Source: Fluviicoccus sp. (GTDB taxonomy: Bacteria > Pseudomonadota > Gammaproteobacteria > Pseudomonadales > Moraxellaceae). Taken from it: a stretch of 64,000 nt of DNA. The stretch covers positions 153,829 through 217,828 of the forward strand of contig NZ_JAUSMX010000005.1 of assembly GCF_030646115.1 (NCBI RefSeq). Direction: 5' to 3'. The notes beneath the pieces were generated by a model that worked only from the letters and a program-made list of their open reading frames with translations, was not told the DNA's origin and made no database searches. This document shows positions 38,122 to 48,651 of this stretch, in pieces. How positions within the stretch are numbered: position 1 is the first letter of the stretch; every line of letters begins with the position of its first letter. A program made the position numbers and the translations under genes.

Positions 38122-39201
38122 TCACCGCATCAACGCCACCGCCTTCACCACCGCAAATACCAGCATGCCTTCGACCAGCCCCAGCCGGTCCGCCGACCGC
38201 CGCGTCACCCGCGACAGCATGCAGACACCGCCAAGATCCAGCCGCACCAGCACCTGCGACTCGTCCCGGTCGGCGCTGATATCCACGACCCTCGCCTGCA
38301 GGCAATTCTGGATACTGCTGTCCCGCACCGGCTGCAGGGCGATACTCACGTCCCGCGCCAGAATCCGCACCCGCGTCACACGGCCGGGCGGCTGGTCGCA
38401 CAGCGCCACCGTCAGCAGACCACCCGGCACCGAAACCTGGCTCAGTCGGTAATGGGTGTCATGCGACACCACCGTTGCCTCCATGACGGCCCCGGCCTCA
38501 TTCAGATGCGCGAGCGGCAGTTCCGGACGGGTCAGTAATTCGTTCAGCGGCCCCGCCGCCCGCACCTTTCCGGCTTCCAGCAGCACCAGATGGTCCGCCA
38601 GCCGAGTCATTTCTTCCGGGGCATGGGTGACATAGACAATCGGCAGTTGCATCGTCTGACGCAGGCGTTCCAGATACGGCAGGATTTCCGCCTTGCTGTC
38701 CAGGTCCAGGCTGGCCAGCGGTTCGTCCATCAGCAACAGGCGCGGGCTGGTCAACAAGGCGCGGGCAATGGCGACACGCTGTTGCTGGCCGCCGGACAGT
38801 TGCGAAGGCCGGTGTGTCAGCAAGCTTTCCAGCCCCAACAGCCGGATGGCGTCTTCCGGCTGTACCAGTCGTCCGGTTTCCGGGATGCGCCGGTAGCCGA
38901 ACAGTAGGTTTTCCTGCACATCCAGATGCGGAAACAGCCGGGGTTCCTGAAAGACATAAGCCAATGGCCGCTGGTGCGTGGGGATGAAGGTGCGGGCGTC
39001 CTGCCAGATTTCGGACCCGAACCGGAGTTCACCTTCGGCGCGATGCAATCCGGCCAGACAACGCAGCACGGTGGTCTTGCCGCATCCGGAACGGCCGAAC
39101 AGCACCGTCACCCCGTGTCCGGGCAAATCCAGCCCCACATCCAGATCAAAACCGGCTGAAAATTGCACGTGAAACCGGGCGTGGATACGATCTTCAGACA
39201 C
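38122..39201 (-). CDS. modC: molybdate ABC transporter ATP-binding protein ModC
   Basis: A 359-residue ATPase: Walker A GRSGCGKTT (about 38-46), Q-loop VFQEPRLFPHLDV, signature LSGGQQQRVAIARALL, Walker B LLLMDEPLASLD, then a C-terminal Mop/TOBE domain (from about 290; LARDVSIALQPV). It powers molybdate uptake. The GTG start at 39201 has AGGAGG 5 bp upstream and overlaps the modB stop by 8 bp. Confidence 0.94.
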   Translation of the reverse strand: MSEDRIHARFHVQFSAGFDLDVGLDLPGHGVTVLFGRSGCGKTTVLRCLAGLHRAEGELRFGSEIWQDARTFIPTHQRPLAYVFQEPRLFPHLDVQENLLFGYRRIPETGRLVQPEDAIRLLGLESLLTHRPSQLSGGQQQRVAIARALLTSPRLLLMDEPLASLDLDSKAEILPYLERLRQTMQLPIVYVTHAPEEMTRLADHLVLLEAGKVRAAGPLNELLTRPELPLAHLNEAGAVMEATVVSHDTHYRLSQVSVPGGLLTVALCDQPPGRVTRVRILARDVSIALQPVRDSSIQNCLQARVVDISADRDESQVLVRLDLGGVCMLSRVTRRSADRLGLVEGMLVFAVVKAVALMR

Positions 39202-39868
39202 GACGGCCTCCTGGTGCGCGCAGGGAGTACAGCACCAGCAGCACCACAAAGCTGAACACCATCAGTCCGCCGGACAGCCAATGCGCGCCGGTATAGTTCA
39301 TGGCTTCTACGTGATCATAAATCTGCACGGATACCACCCGCGTCTGACCGGGGATATTGCCGCCGATCATCAGCACTACGCCGAACTCCCCCACCGTGTG
39401 GGCAAATCCGAGGATGGCGGCCGTGATGAAGCCGGAACGGGACAGCGGCATCACCACATGGCGGAAGGTGTCCCACGCGCCGGCGCGCAGGCTGGCGGCG
39501 GCTTCCAGCAGGGGCTCGCCCACGGCTTCAAAGGCGTTCTGCAGGGGTTGCACCACAAAGGGCATGGAATACAGCACCGAGGCGATGACCAGCCCGGTGA
39601 AGGTGAACGGCAGCAGGCCGAGGCCCAGCGATTGGGTCAGTTGCCCCACCGCACCATGCGGTCCCATCATCAGCAGCAGGTAGAAACCCAGTACGGTGGG
39701 CGGCAGCACCAGCGGCAAGGCCACCACCGCCCCTACCACGCCCTTCAGGCGCGAGCGGGTGCGCGCCAGCCACCAGGCCAGCGGCGTGCCCAGCAACATC
39801 AGGATCAGCGTCACCACGGTCGCCAGCTTCAGGGTCAGCCAGACGGCCGCCAGGTCTTCGGCATTCAA
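39194..39868 (-). CDS. modB: molybdate ABC transporter permease ModB
   Basis: A 224-residue inner-membrane permease with five to six spans, PLVLPPTVLGFYLL near residue 50 and the ABC-contact EAA loop EAAASLRAGAWDTFRHVVMPLS near 145. It passes molybdate from ModA to the cytoplasm. It begins 3 bp after the modA stop and overlaps modC. Confidence 0.95.
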   Translation of the reverse strand: MNAEDLAAVWLTLKLATVVTLILMLLGTPLAWWLARTRSRLKGVVGAVVALPLVLPPTVLGFYLLLMMGPHGAVGQLTQSLGLGLLPFTFTGLVIASVLYSMPFVVQPLQNAFEAVGEPLLEAAASLRAGAWDTFRHVVMPLSRSGFITAAILGFAHTVGEFGVVLMIGGNIPGQTRVVSVQIYDHVEAMNYTGAHWLSGGLMVFSFVVLLVLYSLRAPGGRRV

Positions 39869-39871
39869 GGT

Positions 39872-40645
<774 letters not shown>

Positions 40646-41446
40646 TCAATCCACCGCAATAATCACGTGCGAGGCCTTGATCAGCGCGGTGCAGCGCTGG
40701 CCCGGCGCAAAGGAAAACTCTTCCACGCTCTCGCGGGTGACGACGGCGGTAATCATCTTGCCGCCCGGCAGTTCCAGTTTCAGTTCGCTGTTGACTGCGC
40801 CGGGGGTCAGTTTCACCACGGTGCCGGTCAGCCGGTTGCGGGCGCTGATGCGGATATCGGGGTCCGGCGACAACAGCACGAAACTGGCCTTGATGATGGC
40901 GACCGCTGTCTTGCCGGGCGCCAGTTGCAGCTCGTCGATGGAGTCGTTGGTGATGTTGGCGAAGATCTGCAGGCCGTCGCCCAGATCCAGGATGACATCG
41001 CCGTTGACGGCGCCTTTGGTGACCTGGGTAACGGTTCCGCGTAACTGGTTGCGTGCACTGGTTTTCATGGCGATGGCCCTCAGCAGCTGGTTGATGTCGT
41101 CAAAGTTGTCGATGCCTTCAGCCACTTTGGCCAGAAAGCGCTCGTATTCCGACTGCATGCGACGCCAGGTGTGCACCAGCTGCCTTCCCAGGGGCGTCAG
41201 TTGCGTACCGCCGCCGCCCTGCCCGCCGGTCGCGCAAATCACCAGCGGCTTTCCGGACAGGTTGTTCATCGCATTGACTGCGTCCCAGGCCGCCTTATAG
41301 CTGAGCTGCACTTCCTTGGCCGCCTTGGAAATCGATCCTGTACGGTCAATCTGTTCCAGCAGCGCAATACGCTTGCCGCTGATGAAGCCCTGGCCGTCGC
41401 GGTTGAACCACAGCTGGCCGTCAATTTCGAGCGGGGTGTCGGTCAT
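40646..41446 (-). CDS. modE: molybdate-responsive regulator ModE
   Basis: A 266-residue protein with an N-terminal winged helix (about 20-110; ISKAAKEVQLSYKAAWDAVNAMN, then GGQGGGGTQLT) and two Mop domains (about 125-190 and 200-265; SARNQLRGTV and SARNRLTGTV). Molybdate-bound ModE dimers repress transport genes. A canonical operator lies at 41674-41699 upstream, so modEABC should be autoregulated. First gene of the operon, as in Azotobacter modE-modABC. Confidence 0.95.
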   Translation of the reverse strand: MTDTPLEIDGQLWFNRDGQGFISGKRIALLEQIDRTGSISKAAKEVQLSYKAAWDAVNAMNNLSGKPLVICATGGQGGGGTQLTPLGRQLVHTWRRMQSEYERFLAKVAEGIDNFDDINQLLRAIAMKTSARNQLRGTVTQVTKGAVNGDVILDLGDGLQIFANITNDSIDELQLAPGKTAVAIIKASFVLLSPDPDIRISARNRLTGTVVKLTPGAVNSELKLELPGGKMITAVVTRESVEEFSFAPGQRCTALIKASHVIIAVD

Positions 41447-41513
41447 CGGGGTGTCCTCATCAAGACGGATTCAGGGCCGCCGGGGATACATCCGGAGTCG
41501 TACCGGGTGTTCA

Positions 41514-41535
41514 GCAAGGCTTGTACCAAGCCTGC
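41514..41535. repeat. hairpin in the modE leader
   Basis: GGCTTG-TAC-CAAGCC with a further outer GC pair forms a compact stem-loop in the modE 5' region; a second, GAAACCG...CGGTTTC, lies at 41591-41614. Neither looks like the Moco riboswitch as far as I can judge by eye. Their role is unknown. Confidence 0.4.
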
Positions 41536-41673
41536 GGGTCGGACGCGACTAGTTGGCCATCAACAAAAAACCTTTTGGATACATTGGCTTGAAACCGAGC
41601 TTAGTACCGGTTTCATCCTGTTCCATACGGAAACCGCCTTCAGGTTTTGTCGATTTTGCCACAATCGGCAGGG

Positions 41674-41699
41674 GCGTTATATAACTTTGTACATAACGC
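41674..41699 (-). promoter_or_regulatory. ModE operator of modEABC
   Basis: CGTTATATA and TACATAACG form an inverted repeat separated by six bases (ACTTTG), matching the ModE consensus of two TATA-containing half sites. It lies about 230 bp upstream of the modE ATG and 34 bp from the 3' end of the MFS gene, consistent with a promoter for the mod operon there. Confidence 0.85.
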
Positions 41700-41732
41700 G
41701 ACAACGGCGGGATTAAAAAACAGGGCACTACC

Positions 41733-42920
41733 TCAGAACGGCTTGCGGCCATACAGCAACCCGCCCAGCACCAGCGCCGCGACACCGGAAACCCGGAAAG
41801 TCATCGGTACACCGCCCCAGTGCGCCAGACTGCCGGTCACCAGGCTGCCTACAGGCATCATGCCGAGATAGGCCATCACATACAGCGACATCACCCGGCC
41901 GCGCAGTTCGTCGGGCAGGTGGCTTTGCAGCAGGATATTGCAGGAAGTGACAATGGCGATGATCGACGCGCCACAGAGGAACAGCAGCAGCAAGGCCGGG
42001 ATAAAGACCGTGTTACCGGCAAACAGCAGTGAGGTTGCGCCAAAAATCAGGGCGGCAGAACGGATCAGGTACCGCAAATTGCCGGTGTCGTGCTGCCACG
42101 CCAGAAAAACAATGGCAACCAGTGACCCCAGCCCTGATGCCCCCATCAGCATGCCCAGCGTATCCGGACCGCCCGTGAAGACATCGCGGGCATAGACCGG
42201 CATGAAGGTCATGAACGGCGACAGGCACAGGCTGGTGACAGCCACGGTGGCCAGTAACCAGCTGGCCGAGGGTGTCCGTGATAACCAATTCAGGGTTTCA
42301 GACAGGGTTGACCGCCGGCGTTCGGTTACGCCGTCCGAGGTCCGGATCAGCGACAAGGAGATGATTGCCGCCAGAAAAGACAGCGCGTTGAAAGCAAAAC
42401 AGGCCGACTCGCCAATCAGCCTCAACATCAGGCCGGCCAGCAGCGGCCCAACCATCCGCGCGCCGTTCAGGGTCAGGGAGTTCAGGGCGATGGCATTGGG
42501 CCACAGCGCCCTGTCGGGCAGCACCTCGGACAGGAAGGCCTGCCGCACCGGCATCTCTACGGCAGCGGTGATACCAAGAACAGCGGATGCCCCCAGCAAC
42601 CAGCTCAGGGTCAAGGCATCGCTCATGGCCAACACCGCCAGCACAGCCGCCACCAGACCCTGCAGCCACTGCATCTGCAGCAGCAGGCGGCGGCGGTCGA
42701 AGCGGTCAGCCAGCACACCGCCGGTCAGCGCTAGCAGCAGGTATGGCGCCTGGCTGACAAAGGCCACCATGCCCAGCATCAGGGCCGATCCGGTCATGCG
42801 GTAAACCACCCAGGCCACCGTGACCTGCTGCACCCAGTTTCCCGCCAGTGAAACCGCCTGACCCGTGAAATAGCGTCGGTAACGGCGTTCGCCCAGCGCC
42901 CGGAAAGCATGTAGAACCAT
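41733..42920 (-). CDS. MFS transporter (EntS/MFS_3-like exporter)
   Basis: A 395-residue, twelve-span major facilitator. It begins MVLHAFRALGERRYRRYFTGQ, then LAGNWVQQVTVAWVVYRMTGSALMLG, the classic start of the enterobactin-exporter-like MFS_3 group, with ADRFDRRRLLL as the loop 2-3 motif. Substrate unknown; a siderophore or metallophore would suit a diazotroph but is speculation. I took the ATG at 42920, which has a GGCGGGA site and fits the family; another at 42950 would add ten residues. Confidence 0.85.
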   Translation of the reverse strand: MVLHAFRALGERRYRRYFTGQAVSLAGNWVQQVTVAWVVYRMTGSALMLGMVAFVSQAPYLLLALTGGVLADRFDRRRLLLQMQWLQGLVAAVLAVLAMSDALTLSWLLGASAVLGITAAVEMPVRQAFLSEVLPDRALWPNAIALNSLTLNGARMVGPLLAGLMLRLIGESACFAFNALSFLAAIISLSLIRTSDGVTERRRSTLSETLNWLSRTPSASWLLATVAVTSLCLSPFMTFMPVYARDVFTGGPDTLGMLMGASGLGSLVAIVFLAWQHDTGNLRYLIRSAALIFGATSLLFAGNTVFIPALLLLFLCGASIIAIVTSCNILLQSHLPDELRGRVMSLYVMAYLGMMPVGSLVTGSLAHWGGVPMTFRVSGVAALVLGGLLYGRKPF

Positions 42921-43051
42921 TTTTTCCCGCCTGAATGGCCCCCGCATCATGAAGGACGGGGTACCAGCCTGAATAACCTTACAAATAACATACCATTAGC
43001 TTCCGTGCTGCAGCTATCCGGAATTTCCCTGCACCACGTTGTCGGGTTTCC

Positions 43052-43067
43052 TGTCGCAAACCTGACA
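43052..43067. promoter_or_regulatory. NifA upstream activator site of the iscA-nifUSV operon
   Basis: TGTCGCAAACCTGACA is an exact TGT-N10-ACA site about 98 bp before the -24 element. The 322-bp gap between the MFS gene and iscA-nif holds this site, the promoter, and AT-rich sequence with no gene I can see. Confidence 0.78.
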
Positions 43068-43163
43068 ACACCGCGTCGATTGCCGATGCCGCAGTCGGCT
43101 TCACGACAGGAAGGCATCGAATCAATCACATGAAATAAAAGGATATTTTCACAAAACATGCCG

Positions 43164-43179
43164 TGGCACACCTCTTGCT
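43164..43179 (+). promoter_or_regulatory. sigma-54 promoter of iscA-nif/nifUSV operon
   Basis: TGGCACACCTCTTGCT matches the consensus in both boxes (TGGCAC and TTGCT) with GG-N10-GC. Transcription should start near 43190, 53 bases before the first gene. Confidence 0.9.
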
Positions 43180-43242
43180 CTTTTCACTGTATCCCGGGAT
43201 GAATCCGTTTCACCCCGCCCCGACCAGCACGAGGAGCACATC

Positions 43243-43566
43243 ATGATCACGCTGACCAACAATGCGGTACAGGCTGTGAACCGTTTCATCCGCGGCGCCG
43301 ACAAGCCGGTCGCCGGGCTGCGCATCCGGGTCGAGGGCGGCGGCTGCTCCGGCTACAAATACGGACTGAAGCTGGAGGATTCGCTGGCCGAACACGACCA
43401 GCAGGTCCACATCGGCGGCGTCACCGTGCTGATTGATGAAGCCAGCGCACCAATGCTGGAAGGCGTCACCGTCGATTTCGTCGAGACCATGGAAGGCAGC
43501 GGTTTCACCTTCGAAAACCCCAACGCCAGCAAGAGCTGCGGTTGCGGCAAGTCCTTTTCCTGTTGA
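43243..43566 (+). CDS. nif-specific A-type Fe-S carrier (IscA-nif)
   Basis: A 107-residue HesB/IscA family protein with the three conserved Cys in GGGCSGYKYG (about residue 35) and SCGCGKSFSC at the C-terminus. It carries Fe-S clusters from NifU to nitrogenase components. It opens the nifUSV operon under its own sigma-54 promoter, with CGAGGAG before the ATG. Confidence 0.94.
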   Translation: MITLTNNAVQAVNRFIRGADKPVAGLRIRVEGGGCSGYKYGLKLEDSLAEHDQQVHIGGVTVLIDEASAPMLEGVTVDFVETMEGSGFTFENPNASKSCGCGKSFSC

Positions 43567-43603
43567 TCGGCGTTATTGAATCCAGCCTTGGGGGGCCAGA
43601 ATC

Positions 43604-44545
43604 ATGTGGGACTATTCCGAAAAGGTGAAAGAGTACTTCTACAACCCGCGTAACGCCGGTGCCGTGCCGAACGCGAACGCGGTGGGCGATGTCGGCTCCC
43701 TCAGTTGCGGCGATGCGCTTCGCCTGTCGCTGCGCGTGGACCCGAAAACGGATGTCATCGAGGATGCCGGTTTCCAGACCTTCGGCTGCGGATCGGCAAT
43801 CGCCTCATCCTCCGCGCTGACGGAAATGGTCAAAGGCATGACCGTCGATGAAGCCCTGAAGATCAGTAACCAGGACATCGCCGATTATCTCGACGGCCTG
43901 CCGCCGGAAAAGATGCACTGTTCCGTGATGGGCCGTGAAGCCCTGCGCGCGGCCGTGGCGGATTACCGGGGGGAGGCTCTGGAAGACGACCACGAGGAAG
44001 GTGCGATGGTCTGCAAGTGCTTCGCGGTGGACGAGGTGATGGTGCGCGATACCGTGCTAGCCAACAACCTCAGCACCGTCGAAGACGTCACCAACTACAC
44101 CAAGGCAGGCGGCGGCTGTTCGTCCTGCCACGAGAAGATCGAGCAGATCCTGACCGAGATGCTGGCTGAACGCGGTGAGGTGTTCGTGGCCGCGCCGATC
44201 AAGCCGAAAGTCAAGAAGGTGGCGGTGAAGAAACCCGCGCCGGAAGCGCTGCCGGTGGCTGCCGTGGCCGTGCCGGAGAAGATGACCAACCTGCAACGCA
44301 TCCGCCGAGTCGAGATGGTGCTGGAATCCATCCGCCCCAACCTGAAAATGGATCACGGCGATGTTGAACTGGTGGAAGTGGACGGCAAGAACGTCTACGT
44401 CAAGTTGATCGGCAATTGCACCGGCTGCCAGATGGCGGGCATGACTCTCAGCGGCATCCAGCAGAAGCTGATCGAAGAGCTTGGAGAATTTGTGAAAGTG
44501 ATTCCGGTCAGCGCCAACGCGACCGCCCATGCCGTGGGGGTGTGA
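43604..44545 (+). CDS. nifU: NifU, Fe-S cluster assembly scaffold
   Basis: A 313-residue three-domain scaffold. The IscU-like N-terminal domain has [25 protein letters not shown] and [12 protein letters not shown]; the central [2Fe-2S] domain (about 130-185) has [10 protein letters not shown] and [12 protein letters not shown]; a Lys/Pro/Ala linker leads to an Nfu domain with [15 protein letters not shown] near 270. It assembles [4Fe-4S] clusters for NifH, NifB and other nif proteins with sulfur from NifS. Confidence 0.97.
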   Translation: MWDYSEKVKEYFYNPRNAGAVPNANAVGDVGSLSCGDALRLSLRVDPKTDVIEDAGFQTFGCGSAIASSSALTEMVKGMTVDEALKISNQDIADYLDGLPPEKMHCSVMGREALRAAVADYRGEALEDDHEEGAMVCKCFAVDEVMVRDTVLANNLSTVEDVTNYTKAGGGCSSCHEKIEQILTEMLAERGEVFVAAPIKPKVKKVAVKKPAPEALPVAAVAVPEKMTNLQRIRRVEMVLESIRPNLKMDHGDVELVEVDGKNVYVKLIGNCTGCQMAGMTLSGIQQKLIEELGEFVKVIPVSANATAHAVGV

Positions 44546-44546
44546 G

Positions 44547-45776
44547 ATGACGAACCAGACGCTGCATCACGGGGATATCTACCTCGACAACAACGCCACG
44601 ACGATGGTCGATCCGGAGGTGGTGGCGGCCATGTTGCCCTACTTCACCGAACAGTTCGGCAATCCCTCATCCATGCACAGCTTCGGCAATCGCGTCGGCC
44701 AGGCTTTAAAAAAAGCGCGCCAGAGCATCCAGGTGCTGCTGGGCGCGGAGCACGAATCGGAAATCATCTTCACTTCCTGTGGCACCGAATCCGATTCCAC
44801 CGCCATTCTTTCCGCGCTGAAGGCGCAGCCGGAGCGCAAGGAAATCATCACCACCACTGTTGAACACCCGGCGGTGCTGACCCTGTGCGACCAGCTGGCA
44901 ATGGAAGGTTACACCGTGCACAAGCTGCCGGTGGACAAGCGCGGCCGCCTCGACCTCCAGGCCTATGAGGCGCTGCTGTCCGACAACGTCGCCATTGTCA
45001 GCGTGATGTGGGCCAACAACGAAACCGGCACGCTGTTTCCGGTGGAAGAAATGGCGAAGCTGGCCGAGGACTACGGGGTGATGTTCCACACCGATGCCGT
45101 GCAGGCCGTCGGCAAGCTGCCCATCGACCTGAAAAACACCTCCATTCACATGCTGTCGCTTTCGGGTCACAAGCTGCATGCGCCCAAGGGCATCGGCGTA
45201 CTTTACCTGCGCCGGGGCACCCGTTTCCGTCCGCTGCTGCGCGGCGGCCAGCAGGAACGCGGCCGCCGCGCCGGGACCGAGAACACCGCTTCAATCATCG
45301 CCTTGGGCAAGGCCGCCGAGCTGGCGATGCAGCACTTGGCCTTTGAAAACACGGAAGTCCGGGAACTGCGCGACCGGCTGGAACGCGGCATTCTCGCCAC
45401 CGTGCCCAGCGCCTTCGTCACCGGCGATACCGACAACCGCCTGCCAAACACCTGCAACATCGCCTTCGAATACATTGAGGGCGAAGCCATCCTGCTGCTG
45501 CTGAACAAGGCGGGCATCGCCGCGTCCAGCGGTTCCGCCTGCACCTCCGGTTCGCTGGAACCGTCGCACGTCATGCGCGCCATGGGCATTCCCTACACCG
45601 CCGCGCATGGCACCGTCCGCTTCTCGCTGTCCCGCTACAACACAGCGGAAGAAATCGAGCAGGTCATCCGCGCCGTGCCGCCGATCGTCGCGCAACTGCG
45701 CAAGCTGTCCCCGTACTGGAGCGATAACGGCCCGGCGGAAGAAAGTTCCCTGGCCTTTGCCCCGGTCTATGCCTGA
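44547..45776 (+). CDS. nifS: NifS cysteine desulfurase
   Basis: A 409-residue PLP enzyme that releases sulfur from cysteine. The PLP lysine is in [13 protein letters not shown] (about 205) and the catalytic Cys in [17 protein letters not shown] (about 330). [12 protein letters not shown] at the N-terminus is the family signature. The ATG at 44547 is 1 bp after the nifU stop; the upstream in-frame codons belong to nifU. Confidence 0.97.
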   Translation: MTNQTLHHGDIYLDNNATTMVDPEVVAAMLPYFTEQFGNPSSMHSFGNRVGQALKKARQSIQVLLGAEHESEIIFTSCGTESDSTAILSALKAQPERKEIITTTVEHPAVLTLCDQLAMEGYTVHKLPVDKRGRLDLQAYEALLSDNVAIVSVMWANNETGTLFPVEEMAKLAEDYGVMFHTDAVQAVGKLPIDLKNTSIHMLSLSGHKLHAPKGIGVLYLRRGTRFRPLLRGGQQERGRRAGTENTASIIALGKAAELAMQHLAFENTEVRELRDRLERGILATVPSAFVTGDTDNRLPNTCNIAFEYIEGEAILLLLNKAGIAASSGSACTSGSLEPSHVMRAMGIPYTAAHGTVRFSLSRYNTAEEIEQVIRAVPPIVAQLRKLSPYWSDNGPAEESSLAFAPVYA

Positions 45777-45789
45777 GGAGGGTTGCATC

Positions 45790-46968
45790 ATGTTTGACGA
45801 GTATGTGGCATCCGGTGCGCCGGACACGGTCATCATCGACGACACCACCCTGCGCGACGGCGAACAGAGCGCGGGTGTGGCGTTTCGGCCGGAAGAGAAA
45901 ATCGCCATCGCCCGGGCATTGTCGGCCTGCGGCGTGCCGGAACTGGAAATCGGCATCCCGGCCATGGGCCCTGAAGAACGCGAAGGCATGCGCGCCATCG
46001 CCGCCCTGAAACTGCCCTCCCGTTTGCTGGCTTGGTGCCGGCTGTGCGACACCGACCTCGCCGCCGCGCTGGACAGCGGCGTCGGTATGGTGGACCTGTC
46101 GGTGCCGGTATCCGACCGCCAATTGCGCGGCAAGCTGGGACGCGACCGCAATTGGGCGCTGGCCGAAGTCACCCGGCTTGTCACTCGCGCGCGGGATCAG
46201 GGACTGGACGTGTGCCTGGGTTGTGAAGACGCCTCCCGCGCCGACATCAACTTCATCATCCAGATAGCCGAGGCTGCGCATCGGGCCGGGGCGCGCCGGG
46301 TCCGTTTCGCTGACACCGTCGGCATCATGGAACCCTTCGCCATCATGCAGCGCATCCGCTTCCTCGGCCAACGGCTGGATATGGAGTTGGAAATGCACGC
46401 CCATGACGATTTCGGCCTGGCCACCGCCAATTCGCTGGTCGCGGTGATCGCTGGCGCCACCCACATCAACACCACGGTCAACGGCCTTGGCGAACGCGCG
46501 GGCAATGCACCGCTGGAAGAATGCGTGCTGGGCCTGAAGCGCCTGTACGACATCGATACCGGCATCGACACCCATGCCCTGCCCGCGCTGTCGGCGCTGG
46601 TGGAGAAGGCCTCCGGGCGTTCGGTGTCCTGGCAGAAGAGCGTGGTCGGCGCCGGGGTCTTCACCCACGAAGCCGGGGTGCATGTCGACGGCCTGCTGAA
46701 GGACCGCCGCAACTACGAAGGCCTCAACCCCGACGAACTGGGCCGCAGCCACCGCATGGTGCTGGGCAAGCATTCCGGCACGCATATGGTCCGCAGCAGC
46801 TATCACGATCTGGGCATCGATCTGGAGGACTGGCAGGCGCAGGCTCTGCTCGGTCAGATACGGCACTTCTCGATGACCGCCAAACGCAGTCCGGAAAGCG
46901 CCGAGCTGGAAAGTTTCTACCGCACGCTGATGGCCGAACGCCCGGCGCGCGTGGTTGGTTTCGCCTGA
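45790..46968 (+). CDS. nifV: homocitrate synthase NifV
   Basis: A 392-residue enzyme that condenses acetyl-CoA with 2-oxoglutarate to give homocitrate, the organic ligand of FeMo-co. It has the [13 protein letters not shown] motif of the DRE-TIM family at about residue 17, metal-binding HAHDDFG near 205, and [11 protein letters not shown] near 297. The ATG at 45790 follows GAGGAGGG. Confidence 0.96.
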   Translation: MFDEYVASGAPDTVIIDDTTLRDGEQSAGVAFRPEEKIAIARALSACGVPELEIGIPAMGPEEREGMRAIAALKLPSRLLAWCRLCDTDLAAALDSGVGMVDLSVPVSDRQLRGKLGRDRNWALAEVTRLVTRARDQGLDVCLGCEDASRADINFIIQIAEAAHRAGARRVRFADTVGIMEPFAIMQRIRFLGQRLDMELEMHAHDDFGLATANSLVAVIAGATHINTTVNGLGERAGNAPLEECVLGLKRLYDIDTGIDTHALPALSALVEKASGRSVSWQKSVVGAGVFTHEAGVHVDGLLKDRRNYEGLNPDELGRSHRMVLGKHSGTHMVRSSYHDLGIDLEDWQAQALLGQIRHFSMTAKRSPESAELESFYRTLMAERPARVVGFA

Positions 46969-46989
46969 AACCGTTAAGGGGGATGGGCC

Positions 46990-47745
46990 ATGTCGCTGCT
47001 GACCGAATGGCGGGATGATGTGGAATGCGTGTTTGCCCGCGACCCTGCCGCCCGCAACCGGCTGGAGGTGCTGACCACCTATCCGGGCGTGCATGCGGTG
47101 ATGCTGCACCGGGTCAGTCACCGGCTGTGGCGGCGGCGCTGGCATTACGGCGCTCGCTCACTGGCTTTTGTCGGGCGCTGGCTCAGCAATGTCGATATCC
47201 ACCCCGGCGCCACCATCGGCGCGCGGCTGTTCATTGATCATGGCGCGGGCGTGGTGATTGGTGAAACGGCGGAAATCGGCAATGACGTCACGCTCTATCA
47301 CGGCGTCACCCTGGGCGGCACGTCCTGGACCCACGGCAAGCGCCACCCGACACTGGGTGACGGTGTGCTGGTTGGGGCCGGGGCCAAGATTCTGGGGCCG
47401 ATCCGGCTTGGCAACCAAGTGCGTGTCGGAGCCAATTCGGTAGTCGTCACCGATGTCCCAAGCACTTGTACAGTGGTGGGCATTCCCGGACGCGTGGTTC
47501 AGATGCGTCAGCCGGACCGCGTGCATTCCTTCGGTATCGACCTCGACCACCACCTGATTCCCGACCCGGTCGGCAAGGCCATCGCCTGCCTGCTGGACCG
47601 CATCGACACCCTGGAAAAACAGATGGAAACGCAACGGCTGATCGCGGCAGGAACGCAGTTTCGACGTTATCAGGCCTGCGACATTGACAACAACCTGTGC
47701 GAAAGCGACTGCGCCGGGGGCGCCGTCATGTTGCAAACCGCCTGA
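46990..47745 (+). CDS. cysE: nif-linked serine O-acetyltransferase (CysE type)
   Basis: A 251-residue left-handed beta-helix acetyltransferase. The stretch [20 protein letters not shown] with the catalytic His and GVTLGGTSW and [20 protein letters not shown] are diagnostic. It makes O-acetylserine, raising cysteine supply for NifS. The nifV-cysE order is as in Azotobacter. The C-terminus has an extra 60 residues including [12 protein letters not shown], three Cys not needed for catalysis. Confidence 0.93.
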   Translation: MSLLTEWRDDVECVFARDPAARNRLEVLTTYPGVHAVMLHRVSHRLWRRRWHYGARSLAFVGRWLSNVDIHPGATIGARLFIDHGAGVVIGETAEIGNDVTLYHGVTLGGTSWTHGKRHPTLGDGVLVGAGAKILGPIRLGNQVRVGANSVVVTDVPSTCTVVGIPGRVVQMRQPDRVHSFGIDLDHHLIPDPVGKAIACLLDRIDTLEKQMETQRLIAAGTQFRRYQACDIDNNLCESDCAGGAVMLQTA

Positions 47746-47764
47746 TACGTGTACGGAGTGAATC

Positions 47765-48301
47765 ATGGATCTGCAGGATTTTCGAAGTGAGGCGCTGTAT
47801 TTCGACGAGCCGGTGATGATCGAAGTCACCCGGTTGATGGCTAAAGCTTCCGAAGCCTATGCCGGCGGTCAGGCGGAAGCTCCCTTGCTGGAGGCTCTGC
47901 TGCTGGCGCCGGAAAGCTTGTCCGTGCTGGTCGGTCTGTACCGTTTCTACTTTTACCAGCACCGTTACGAGGACGCGCTGACTGTGGCGCAACGGCTGAT
48001 GACCTTGATTGCGCCGCGTATCGAGTTCCCCGGCCATTGGACGGAAGTGGGGCAACACGCGCTGGAACGGGGGATCCTGTGTTCTCTGAGCCTGGTGCGG
48101 TTCTACCTGCTGGCGCTGAAAGCGGCGGGATACATCAATTTGCGGCTGGCGCGGTTTGAAGAAGGCAAGCACATGCTGACCAAGGTCGCATCACTCGATG
48201 AGGCCGATCGCCTGGGTGCTAGGGTCCTGCTGGATGTGCTGGCGGACAACCAGGCGGAGATCGTGCCATTTCCGATCGCCGCCAGAAAACTGAGGGGGTG
48301 A
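47765..48301 (+). CDS. unknown TPR-like protein between cysE and nifW
   Basis: A 178-residue, helix-rich protein, MDLQDFRSEALYFDEPVMI. Segments such as LLLAPESLSVLVGLYRFYFYQHRYEDALTVA look like tetratricopeptide helices, and ALKAAGYINLRLARFEEGKHML is a second such pair. A gene of similar size lies between cysE1 and nifW in Azotobacter; I know of no defined role. GGAGTG precedes the ATG by 6 bp. One Cys only. Confidence 0.78.
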   Translation: MDLQDFRSEALYFDEPVMIEVTRLMAKASEAYAGGQAEAPLLEALLLAPESLSVLVGLYRFYFYQHRYEDALTVAQRLMTLIAPRIEFPGHWTEVGQHALERGILCSLSLVRFYLLALKAAGYINLRLARFEEGKHMLTKVASLDEADRLGARVLLDVLADNQAEIVPFPIAARKLRG

Positions 48302-48303
48302 CC

Positions 48304-48645
48304 ATGACTGCCAACCTGTTGCAAATACTATCGGGCCTGTCGCTGGATGAGGCGATGGAAGAGCTGGTGTCCGCCGAGGACTTCCTGAATTTCTTCGGCA
48401 TCCCGTTTGACCAGCCTGTGGTTCATGTCAACCGCCTGCACATCATGCAGCGCTACCACAATTACCTGACCCAGGCGGAGATGCCCGAAGCCGGTGACGA
48501 GGCCCGCTTCGAGGTTTACAAGCGCTTGCTGGCGCACGCCTATCAGGACTTCGTGAACTCGACGGCGCTGGACGAAAAAGTGTTCAAGGTTTTCCAGCGT
48601 CAGGGGCCGCAAAAGACGTTCGTCTCCATCGACTTGCTGGAGTAG
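48304..48645 (+). CDS. nifW: NifW, nitrogenase stabilising/protective protein
   Basis: A 113-residue protein with LSLDEAMEELVSAEDFLNFFGIPFDQPVVHVNRLHIMQ-type sequence of the NifW family (motif EDFLNFFGIPFD near 27). It associates with NifZ and the MoFe protein and protects it from oxygen. The ATG at 48304 is preferred to a GTG at 48298 that overlaps the previous stop. Confidence 0.95.
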   Translation: MTANLLQILSGLSLDEAMEELVSAEDFLNFFGIPFDQPVVHVNRLHIMQRYHNYLTQAEMPEAGDEARFEVYKRLLAHAYQDFVNSTALDEKVFKVFQRQGPQKTFVSIDLLE

Positions 48646-48651
48646 CCCTTC

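Noticed and set aside
41447..41732. Molybdenum cofactor riboswitch before modE
   Set aside because: Only two simple hairpins are visible; I cannot trace the multi-stem Moco fold. A covariance search would decide.
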